In this document: piece after piece, positions 13,391 to 20,487 of the stretch
Layout: every line of letters starts with the position of its first letter
Position numbering within the stretch: the stretch's first letter is position 1
NCBI GenBank assembly: GCA_041645075.1
Contig: JBAZQS010000011.1
Coordinates: 1-29,869 of the forward strand
Length of the DNA: 29,869 nt
Direction of reading: 5' to 3'
Source of the DNA: JBAZQS01 sp041645075
Lineage (GTDB): Bacteria > Patescibacteriota > Patescibacteriia > 2-01-FULL-39-33
Program-made: the position numbers and the translations under genes
Notes under the pieces: model-generated
What the model saw: the letters and a program-made list of their open reading frames with translations, nothing else
What the model was told of the DNA's origin: nothing
Database searches by the model: none

Positions 13391-15571
13391 ATGAAAAAAT
13401 TATTTTTCAAATTGTTACTCCCACCCATTTTTCTATTGGCGGGATTTTTTGTTTTTACTAATCAGGCGGCGGCTTTTGACAGCACTCTACCGGTGGAATG
13501 CAATTACGTCTATAATCCGCTGGACAATCTGACGGAAAATGAGATATTTTGGTACGATGGCGAGCATTTTAGATTTTCTTTCACCTCAACTAAAACTTTT
13601 TGCACCGGTTGGAAATGGCAATATTACTCCCCTAACAGCATAAATTTAATTTTATACCCGCTTTCAATAGAAGGCCAAACCAGAACAGATGAGCCGACTT
13701 TTTCTTTTATTAACGACATCAACGACCTTAACGGAATGGCGCCAGGCGAGAGCAGGTTTTTTAAATGGGAACGGGGCAAAAGCTATGATACTTATCTGTC
13801 CAGCGATTTTGTGTCAAGCCGGGGTTATTTTTACACTAAAAATTTTTTTGACTATCTAATCAGCATCGGCTGGACAGCGGAAGATTTTTCTCAAAACGTC
13901 AAAATTTTTACCTTTAATTTTGATAACCGATTTTATAAGCGCCGGAACTTAAAAGAATTTACTATTGATTTTAGTTATTTGCCGGCAGTCAAGAGAATTG
14001 ACCCGGTAATTCTGATTCCGGGGATGTTGGGGAGTTGGTATAATATTTTTAGCAATAGATGGGAGCTCGACCCGATTTTCCACACTTATGATAATTTATG
14101 GGAAGCGTTCAAGGCGGCGGGATACAAAGAAGGAGAAACACTTTTTGCTTTTCCCTATCAATGGCGAAATTCTAATGCTTCAAGCTCTGTTGAATTGAAA
14201 AATAAAATAGATGAAGTAAAAGATATATGTCAATGCGGCAAAGTTGATATTGTGGCCCATTCTATGGGTGGTTTGGTGGCGCGGTCTTATGCGGAGGGGA
14301 ATGATTATGGCAATGACATTGACCAGTTGATATTTTTAGCCACGCCACAGAGAGGCGCCAGTAAGGCGTATTTAATGTGGGAGGGTGGGGAGACCGGCCC
14401 AGATTATAAAGATCAAATACTAAAAAGATTATTTAGTTTAGAAGCAGAATTTAGCGGATATGGCAGTGTTTATTTATATATATCTAAACTACCCATGAAA
14501 TCAGTCCAAGAATTATTGCCCACCTATGATTATCTAAGGGATAAAAGTACAATGGCCTTAAGGGTCTATCCCAATAATTACCCAAGAAATATATTTTTGG
14601 AAGATTTAAATAACCCAGTTAAGTTAAGTAAATTAAACGGTTTTAAAATAACAAATATTATCGCCGACGCGGGCGCCAGCAGCACCATAAATAATTTTAG
14701 AGTGGTGGAAAACAAAGGCATTGACGGCGAGTGGGAGCATGGCTATCCGGAACATTACGCCATGCCATTTACGGACCATGGCTTGGAATATGGCCTTGGC
14801 GATGAAACCGTTCCAGACAGAAGCAATAAAGATTTTAATGGCTGGCCGAATATCATTATCAATGCTAATCACGACAATGTTGCGACTGATGCCCAAAAGA
14901 TAGTGATAAAAGAATTGACTGGTACAGAACCAGTCAACGAAATTAAAAATAATATTTTCAAGAAATTTTTAATGATTAGGATTTTTTCACCAGCCGATTT
15001 TAGAATTACCGCTCCTGATGGCAAATTATTGGGCAAGGATTTTGCCACCAATCAGCCCGTAAATCAAATAGCAGGTGCTTTTTATTCGGGCTTTGATAAT
15101 GGCATTGAATTTGCCGTTATTCCCGACCCCATAGAGGGGGATTATAAAGTTGATCTTATGGGCACGGGCAATGGCGAGTATAAATTAAGCACCAGCTATA
15201 TTGACGATAATAACAGTTTGGATAAGGAATTTACCGGCAACATAGAGCCAAATCAGCAGAGGACCTTAGATTTTGTGTTAGCGCCAAACACCAATAAGCC
15301 GATTAGCGATTTGATTACCATTGATGGTATAATAAAAGAAATTGAAATAATGTATGCCAAGGGCTGGATTAATAATATGGGCGCTAAAATGAGTTTGATT
15401 AATGGCTTAAAGCTAATAGATTTAAAAAGCGGAAAATCTAATTCTGCCGTCATAGAGAAATTGAAAATGGTATTAAATAAATTAGAACAGATTAGAAAAC
15501 AAGGAAAAATAAATCAAGAAGGTTTTCAGATTTTAAAAGATGATATTAACAATTTAAAAATTAATTTATAA
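13391..15571 (+). CDS. Secreted LCAT-like esterase/acyltransferase with C-terminal FIMAH-like domain
   Basis: This 726-residue exported alpha/beta-hydrolase has a signal peptide (about residues 1-28, ending QAAAF). A beta-rich N-terminal region (30-200) precedes the catalytic domain (about 205-500). IDPVILIPGMLGS is the LCAT/lipase entry; the nucleophile Ser291 lies in AHSMGG. The likely triad partners are Asp471 in GDETVPD and His494 in ANHDN, the order of the LCAT/PF02450 group, which acts on lipid esters. Residues 637-726 resemble a FIMAH-type helical domain (IDGIIKEIEIMYAKGWI, LINGLK, VLNKLEQI). AGGAGG directly abuts the ATG, an unusually short spacing, but the signal peptide supports this start. 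Confidence 0.85.
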   Translation: MKKLFFKLLLPPIFLLAGFFVFTNQAAAFDSTLPVECNYVYNPLDNLTENEIFWYDGEHFRFSFTSTKTFCTGWKWQYYSPNSINLILYPLSIEGQTRTDEPTFSFINDINDLNGMAPGESRFFKWERGKSYDTYLSSDFVSSRGYFYTKNFFDYLISIGWTAEDFSQNVKIFTFNFDNRFYKRRNLKEFTIDFSYLPAVKRIDPVILIPGMLGSWYNIFSNRWELDPIFHTYDNLWEAFKAAGYKEGETLFAFPYQWRNSNASSSVELKNKIDEVKDICQCGKVDIVAHSMGGLVARSYAEGNDYGNDIDQLIFLATPQRGASKAYLMWEGGETGPDYKDQILKRLFSLEAEFSGYGSVYLYISKLPMKSVQELLPTYDYLRDKSTMALRVYPNNYPRNIFLEDLNNPVKLSKLNGFKITNIIADAGASSTINNFRVVENKGIDGEWEHGYPEHYAMPFTDHGLEYGLGDETVPDRSNKDFNGWPNIIINANHDNVATDAQKIVIKELTGTEPVNEIKNNIFKKFLMIRIFSPADFRITAPDGKLLGKDFATNQPVNQIAGAFYSGFDNGIEFAVIPDPIEGDYKVDLMGTGNGEYKLSTSYIDDNNSLDKEFTGNIEPNQQRTLDFVLAPNTNKPISDLITIDGIIKEIEIMYAKGWINNMGAKMSLINGLKLIDLKSGKSNSAVIEKLKMVLNKLEQIRKQGKINQEGFQILKDDINNLKINL

Positions 15572-15574
15572 ACC

Positions 15575-15931
15575 ATGTCAACAAAAAATAAGATTATTTT
15601 GTTTCTATTTATTGTGATTTTGATTATTATTTTTACGCCAGCATTTGGAGGATTGTATGAAAAAATCATTGGTAGAAGAATTACAAGTTGGTTTCTAGGT
15701 GGCCATCCAGAATATTTTGAAGGTTTTTTTGTTAGTTATATGTTTTTTGTGCCTTTACTATTAACCTTATTTAAGATAAGTAAAAAAGTTTTATTAAGTG
15801 CCGTGATCGTAGTTTTATTAATATCTTTATTGTCTATAGAAGTTTTCTTAGTCAGTTTAGCAACTGCCATTATCGGTTGGCTTTTGGCGCAAATTATTTT
15901 ATTAATCTCTAAACAGCTTAAAAAATCATAA
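15575..15931 (+). CDS. Small membrane protein downstream of the esterase
   Basis: This 118-residue protein has about four hydrophobic segments (near residues 5-25, 48-67, 71-90 and 92-112) and a basic C-terminus (KQLKKS). I recognise no family. A short polar loop (KIIGRRITSWFLGGHPEYFEG) separates helices 1 and 2. It starts 3 bases after the esterase stop and is followed by a terminator, so the two are surely one transcript; a role in handling the esterase or its product in the membrane is only a guess. Confidence 0.7.
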   Translation: MSTKNKIILFLFIVILIIIFTPAFGGLYEKIIGRRITSWFLGGHPEYFEGFFVSYMFFVPLLLTLFKISKKVLLSAVIVVLLISLLSIEVFLVSLATAIIGWLLAQIILLISKQLKKS

Positions 15932-15955
15932 GTATTTTATTTACCCTCTGCCCGC

Positions 15956-15983
15956 AAAAAGTCCCAAATCCAGGACTTTTTTT
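15956..15983 (+). terminator. Rho-independent terminator of the esterase operon
   Basis: AAAAAGTCC (15956-15964), an 8-base loop, GGACTTTTT and two further T. A strong 9-bp stem. Confidence 0.85.
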
Positions 15984-16046
15984 GACTTTTGGGCTAAAAT
16001 ATGGGAAAATTGAGGAAAGGGCATTGAGTGGAAAATCATAAAACAG

Positions 16047-16106
16047 CGTGAATTTAAGCAACTTTTTGATAAAATTCACGGCATATTGATATTTTGTCGT
16101 GAATTT
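16047..16106 (+). promoter_or_regulatory. Candidate operator of the fic gene
   Basis: A perfect 9-bp inverted repeat CGTGAATTT (16047-16055) / AAATTCACG (16072-16080) is followed by a third copy CGTGAATTT (16098-16106). The third copy lies between the -35 and -10 of the fic promoter, where a bound repressor would block polymerase. Confidence 0.6.
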
Positions 16107-16114
16107 GCTATAAT
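16086..16114 (+). promoter_or_regulatory. Promoter of the fic gene
   Basis: TTGATA (16086-16091), a 17-base spacer and TATAAT (16109-16114), a near-consensus promoter. Downstream is a palindrome of AATAATA/TATTATT (about 16123-16141) just before the ATG at 16143; there is no Shine-Dalgarno. Confidence 0.75.
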
Positions 16115-16142
16115 TGTAGCATAAATAATAATATTTATTATT

Positions 16143-17033
16143 ATGGCTATATCAAAAGACATTAAAGAAAAAATTAATACATTGAAACGAGATTATGATT
16201 CTTTAAAAAAAAACAAAGAATCGCTTTTAGATATTATGTTTGAAGCGGAATTGCCGGAGTCGGTCTATAACTCTAATGCCATTGAAAATTCTACCCTCAC
16301 TATTTCCGAAACGGAAAAGATTCTTTTAGATATGGAGGTTTCCCGCAATGTGTCGGTGCGCGAAGTTTTTGAAGCAAAAAATTTGGCGCGAGTATCTGAA
16401 TATATAAAAGGAAAATTAAGCGCAAAAAATGTTGATAAGGACTTAATTTTGTTGCTGCATAAGATGCTAATTTCAAATATTGACGAGGGAATCGCCGGCA
16501 GATTTCGAAAGCAACGCGAATATGTCAGAGTCGGAACATATATTGCGCCTGCGCCCGAACATGTCGAGGCCATGATTGATGCTGAACTTTTGGAATACTC
16601 AGGTCGTCACACGGAATATTTTCTTGAAAAAATCGCCAAGTTCCATCTTGAATTTGAACACATTCATCCGTTTTGCGATGGCAATGGAAGAATCGGGCGC
16701 GTGCTGATCAACTACCAATTGATGCAACTTGAATTCCCGCCGATTATTATTCGTGATAAGGAAAAAGCCGCTTATTACAAGTCCTTCGGAGAGTATAGAA
16801 ATAGTAATAAGAAAAAAATCGGAATTATGAATAAAGTTTTGTCCTTGGCGCTTTTAGAATCTTTTCATAAAAGGATCGCTTATTTGAACGGGGAAAAAAT
16901 TATCAGATTGGCAGAATACGCGAAAAAGGAAAATAAGTCAGTATCCGTTCTCCTCAATAAAGCCAAACGGCAAACCATTCCCGCTTTTCGGGAAAAAGGA
17001 ATATGGAAAATTGGCAGCAGTTTTAAGTTATAG
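16143..17033 (+). CDS. Fic-family protein (class II, predicted AMP transferase)
   Basis: This 296-residue protein carries the complete Fic motif HPFCDGNGRIGR (175-186), the site that transfers AMP or another nucleotide group onto a target protein hydroxyl. An N-terminal inhibitory motif SNAIEN (Ser44, Glu48, Asn49) matches the (S/T)xxxE(G/N) rule, so it is self-inhibited (class II). Helices before the motif (HKMLISNIDEGIAGRFR) fit the Fic core. The last 45 residues (LNKAKRQTIPAFREKGIWKIG) look like a small helix-turn-helix domain, so it may bind DNA and control itself at the upstream operator. No antitoxin gene is adjacent. Fic genes often sit inside type I restriction loci, which fits the hsdR-like fragment 10 bases downstream. 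Confidence 0.9.
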   Translation: MAISKDIKEKINTLKRDYDSLKKNKESLLDIMFEAELPESVYNSNAIENSTLTISETEKILLDMEVSRNVSVREVFEAKNLARVSEYIKGKLSAKNVDKDLILLLHKMLISNIDEGIAGRFRKQREYVRVGTYIAPAPEHVEAMIDAELLEYSGRHTEYFLEKIAKFHLEFEHIHPFCDGNGRIGRVLINYQLMQLEFPPIIIRDKEKAAYYKSFGEYRNSNKKKIGIMNKVLSLALLESFHKRIAYLNGEKIIRLAEYAKKENKSVSVLLNKAKRQTIPAFREKGIWKIGSSFKL

Positions 17034-17043
17034 TTTTTATTAT

Positions 17044-17121
17044 ATGAACGAATCGGAAACAAGAGCTGAATATACCTTGGTCTATAAAATCACCGATGTC
17101 TTATGGGGTATCAATAGATGA
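17044..17121 (+). pseudogene. Fragment resembling the N-terminus of type I restriction subunit HsdR
   Basis: A 25-codon frame starts MNESETRAEY, the typical opening of EcoEI-type HsdR proteins, which continue with a helix and then GWG. Here, after about ten matching residues, the sequence diverges (TLVYKITDVLWG) and stops. No motor, nuclease or HsdM/HsdS gene is present. It begins 10 bases after fic. This is most simply the remnant of a deleted type I system; a chance small peptide cannot be excluded because the match is short. Confidence 0.5.
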
Positions 17122-17137
17122 TTTAATTAAATAAAAT

Positions 17138-17821
17138 ATGAGCCAATCATTTACTATTCACGATTTACCTAAAGAAGAGCGACCGCGCGAGCGGTTGGTT
17201 AAGTTTGGCGAACAAGCGCTCTCGGCCCAAGAATTATTACAGCTTATTTTGGGTCGTGGTATCGCCGGCGAATCGGTTGTAGTCACGGCGCAAAAACTAC
17301 TAGCGCAATTTGGCAGCTTACAGAAATTAGCCGAGGCAAGTATTGAGGAGCTGTCTTCAGTCAAAGGAATTGGATTAGCCAAATCCTCTCAAATAAAAGC
17401 CGCATTTGAAATTGGCCGTCGGCTTTCCACTCAAACCCCGCCATATAAGAGCAAAGAACTTACTGATCCAAAAAAAGTGTATCAGTTGATAAAAAGCAAA
17501 CTCAAAGATTATCACAAAGAACATTTTTATATCATCCCCATTGATAGCAGAAATTGGTCAATTGCAGAAGTTTCAGTTGGCTCTCTTAATGCCAGCATTG
17601 TTCATCCGCGCGAAGTATTCGCGGAAGCAATCAAAAACAAGGCGGCATCAGTTATATTTGTTCACAATCATCCTTCTGGCGACCCCGAACCATCAGAAGG
17701 CGATTTAGTGATAACAAAGAGATTAGTTGAAGCCGGTAAAATTTTGGAAATAGAAGTGGTTGACCATATTATTGTTACTAACAATAACTTTTTAAGCTTT
17801 AAGGAGCGTAAATTGCTATGA
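17138..17821 (+). CDS. radC: RadC-family JAB/MPN protein
   Basis: This 227-residue protein has an N-terminal UPF0758/RadC helical region with a helix-hairpin-helix (about 65-90, VKGIGLAKSSQIKAA) and a C-terminal JAMM metalloprotease-like domain: His176 and His178 in HNHPSGDPEPS, Asp189, and a candidate Glu159. Length is normal. Despite its name, a role in repair is doubtful; the family is often found with mobile and defence genes and its substrate is unknown. Its stop overlaps the mod start (ATGA), so it is probably translated with the type III restriction operon. It begins 16 bases after the hsdR-like fragment. Confidence 0.92.
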   Translation: MSQSFTIHDLPKEERPRERLVKFGEQALSAQELLQLILGRGIAGESVVVTAQKLLAQFGSLQKLAEASIEELSSVKGIGLAKSSQIKAAFEIGRRLSTQTPPYKSKELTDPKKVYQLIKSKLKDYHKEHFYIIPIDSRNWSIAEVSVGSLNASIVHPREVFAEAIKNKAASVIFVHNHPSGDPEPSEGDLVITKRLVEAGKILEIEVVDHIIVTNNNFLSFKERKLL

Positions 17822-19776
17822 ATCCTAAAATAAACAAACAAGACATAGAATTTTTAATTGATTGCCTCAAAAACGGAAAAGAAATTCCGGAAGTTTATAA
17901 ATACGCAATTTTCCCGACCAAGCAAAAAGAATACGAACTTGTCTATGCGGGAAAAATGCGAAAGGAAGATGTGCTTGCGGACACCGAAGAAGCCAAGCCA
18001 GTGCCTCTTCAAATTGAAAAAGTTTTTAACGGCAAGAAATATCTTCTTTATTCAAAAGATTGGCACAATCTTTTAGTTTTTGGCGACAATCTGCAAATCC
18101 TCAAAACTTTTAACGAAAACAAAGATCCGCTCGTCAAAAATAAAATTAAGGGGAAGGTGAAGCTGATTTACATTGATCCACCTTTCGCCACAAAAGACGA
18201 ATTCCAGAATAGAGAAGGGGCAAAAGCATACAATGACAAAAAGAAAGGCGCAGAATTTATAGAATATATCCGTAGGAGGCTAATAGTTGCGAAAGAATTA
18301 CTTACTCCGGACGGCTATATTTGTTGCCATTTAGATCAAAAAATGAATCATTATATAAAAATGGCGATGGATGAAGTTTTTGGGAAAAATCATTTTGCAA
18401 ATGAAATTATATGGAGATATTTTATGGGCGGTAAATCTAAAAATTTCTTTTCAAAAAAACACGATACAATTTACATATACTCCCAAAATGATAAAGCGGA
18501 AATGAAAATATCTAACAGAGAAAGAATTTTGATTTACAAACCAAATTTAATTGACGAAAATTCAACAATTAAAAAATATGAGGCCGTATGTAAAGAAACA
18601 AGTGAAAAAAGAGATTTTTATACTAGCGAGGTTAAAGAAGATGATGTATGGGAAATTTCCGGTGTATTCAATATGGGCAATGAGTATCAGAACTATCCAA
18701 CACAAAAACCAGAAGAACTTTTGCAAAAATTAATTTTAGCAATGACAAATGACGGCGATATTGTAATGGATTTTTTCTGTGGTAGTGGAACAACGCTTGC
18801 CACAGCGGAAAAACTTAATCGTCGCTGGATTGGTTGCGATATTGGAAAATTAGCAATTTACACAACACAGAAGCGATTGCTTGAAATTGATAAAAGTAAA
18901 GATTTAGATGACAAAAAGAAGAAATATGGCAAGCCGGCAAAATCTTTTGCTGTTGTTACTTCGGGACTTTATGATCTGGGAAAGATTTTTGACCTACAAA
19001 AAGACGAGTATATCCGCTTTGTGAAAGATTTATTTGAGATTGAGGAAACGAAAACGACAAAAATCGGTGGCATTGAAATTGATGGAAAAAAGCGAGAATT
19101 TTACGCAAAAATCTTTCCATATTGGGAATTGAAAAACGCCAGCGTTGACGAAAAGTATTTGCAGGAATTACACAAAAACATTAGCGGCAGAATTGATGGG
19201 AGATTTTATATAATCGCACCCGCAAATAATGTCAATTTTATCAGCGACTACCATCAAATCGGCAATGTCCGTTATTACTTCCTCAAAGTGCCATACCAGA
19301 TAATCAAAGAATTGCACAAGGTGCAGTTTAAGAAATTCCGCCAGCCGCAAAGCAAAAGCCAAATTAACAACTTAGACGAGGCAATCGGTTTTCATTTTAT
19401 TCGCCAGCCGGAAGTAAAATCAGAAATCAAAAAATTAAAAGGTAAAGTTGTTTTGAAAATCAAAAAGTTTGAGTCCGCCTATTCACAAGACGAAACTGGC
19501 GAAAAGCTGAAAAATTTTGAAAGTTTGGCGATGTTGCTTGTTGACTTAAACTATGACGGCGAAAAGTTTATGATGACAAATTACTTTTTCGCACAGGACT
19601 TGCTTAATCACAAGCCAAGCGACGAGGAAGAAGGCGAAGAAGAAATAAAAAAGGAATTGAAAAAGCAAAAAGAAATTATAAGAGAATTTCCGAAAAAAGA
19701 TTGCGGCAAACAAATTATGGCAATCTATGTTGATATTTACGGAAACGAGTTTAAAGAAGTTTTCAATTTAAAATAA
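17818..19776 (+). CDS. Type III restriction-modification methyltransferase (Mod)
   Basis: This 652-residue adenine-specific DNA methyltransferase is the modification and recognition subunit of a type III system; it transfers a methyl group from S-adenosylmethionine to adenine N6. The beta-class order is seen: motif IV DPPF (120-123), then YPTQKPEELL (293-302), then motif I FCGSGTT (320-326) and RRWIGCDIG. The target-recognition region lies around 180-290, and residues 350-652 form an extension that probably contacts Res. It overlaps radC by 4 bases; a DUF4145 gene sits between it and res. Confidence 0.92.
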   Translation: MNPKINKQDIEFLIDCLKNGKEIPEVYKYAIFPTKQKEYELVYAGKMRKEDVLADTEEAKPVPLQIEKVFNGKKYLLYSKDWHNLLVFGDNLQILKTFNENKDPLVKNKIKGKVKLIYIDPPFATKDEFQNREGAKAYNDKKKGAEFIEYIRRRLIVAKELLTPDGYICCHLDQKMNHYIKMAMDEVFGKNHFANEIIWRYFMGGKSKNFFSKKHDTIYIYSQNDKAEMKISNRERILIYKPNLIDENSTIKKYEAVCKETSEKRDFYTSEVKEDDVWEISGVFNMGNEYQNYPTQKPEELLQKLILAMTNDGDIVMDFFCGSGTTLATAEKLNRRWIGCDIGKLAIYTTQKRLLEIDKSKDLDDKKKKYGKPAKSFAVVTSGLYDLGKIFDLQKDEYIRFVKDLFEIEETKTTKIGGIEIDGKKREFYAKIFPYWELKNASVDEKYLQELHKNISGRIDGRFYIIAPANNVNFISDYHQIGNVRYYFLKVPYQIIKELHKVQFKKFRQPQSKSQINNLDEAIGFHFIRQPEVKSEIKKLKGKVVLKIKKFESAYSQDETGEKLKNFESLAMLLVDLNYDGEKFMMTNYFFAQDLLNHKPSDEEEGEEEIKKELKKQKEIIREFPKKDCGKQIMAIYVDIYGNEFKEVFNLK

Positions 19777-19780
19777 AAAT

Positions 19781-20485
19781 ATGGATTTAAAAAACGCAAC
19801 AATATTTATCGAGGAATATGTTAAGGACTTAATCGATAATTGTCCGCATTGTGAAGCAAGGGTTCATATTGAGAAACTTTGGGGTGATTATCATTCGTTT
19901 AAAAATGGTAATGTTGAATTTTATGTTATTTTCCGATGTAAACCTTGTAAAAAATTAATATTGAAAACATATTTATTTGAACAAGACAGATATAGCAATG
20001 AAACAAATTTAAAATCTATTGGGTGGGATGAAAAATTTCCAGTGTCATTGGACACAGAATTGAGTGAGCAAGATTCAGAACATATTCCAGAGCAGGTACT
20101 TTTAGATTATAAAGAAGCTCTCAAATGTAAGTCTATTAATGCCAATAGGGCGAGTTGTTCAATGTTTCGTCGTGCTTTACAAAGTAGCCTTTTGGAATTA
20201 GGCGCGAACGAAAGTGTGGATTTAATTGAGCAAATTAATTCACTTAATAAACTACCGCAAGATATTAAGGATTGGGCACATCAAATTAGAATTTTTGGAA
20301 ATTGGGGAACACACCCAGATAAAGATAATTTAAAAGAGATTAATAATGATGATGTTATTGAAGTTTATGATTTTATTTCAAAATTTTTTATCTATGTATT
20401 TATTATGCCAAAAAAAGTTGAGTCATCTCGAAAAAGACGAGAGGAAAAGATAAATAAAGAAAATCAAGAGGGTAATCAAAATTAA
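19781..20485 (+). CDS. DUF4145 protein inside the type III restriction operon
   Basis: This 234-residue protein has two Cys pairs forming a likely zinc ribbon (C21-x-x-C24 and C53-x-x-C56). A DUF4145 domain follows (about 95-210): ALKCKSINANRASCSMFRRALQSSLLE, then LIEQINSLNKLPQDIKDWAHQIRIFGNWGTH, which is the family signature. DUF4145 domains occur fused to or beside restriction enzymes, including type I HsdR; their role is unknown, possibly a regulatory or DNA-sensing part. It lies 4 bases after mod and 2 bases before res, so it is surely co-expressed. The Lys/Glu-rich C-terminus is disordered. Confidence 0.85.
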   Translation: MDLKNATIFIEEYVKDLIDNCPHCEARVHIEKLWGDYHSFKNGNVEFYVIFRCKPCKKLILKTYLFEQDRYSNETNLKSIGWDEKFPVSLDTELSEQDSEHIPEQVLLDYKEALKCKSINANRASCSMFRRALQSSLLELGANESVDLIEQINSLNKLPQDIKDWAHQIRIFGNWGTHPDKDNLKEINNDDVIEVYDFISKFFIYVFIMPKKVESSRKRREEKINKENQEGNQN

Positions 20486-20487
20486 CT

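Noticed and set aside
16143..17033. A complete Fic/antitoxin pair
   Set aside because: No small antitoxin frame lies before fic, and the inhibitory motif is inside the Fic protein itself (SNAIEN).
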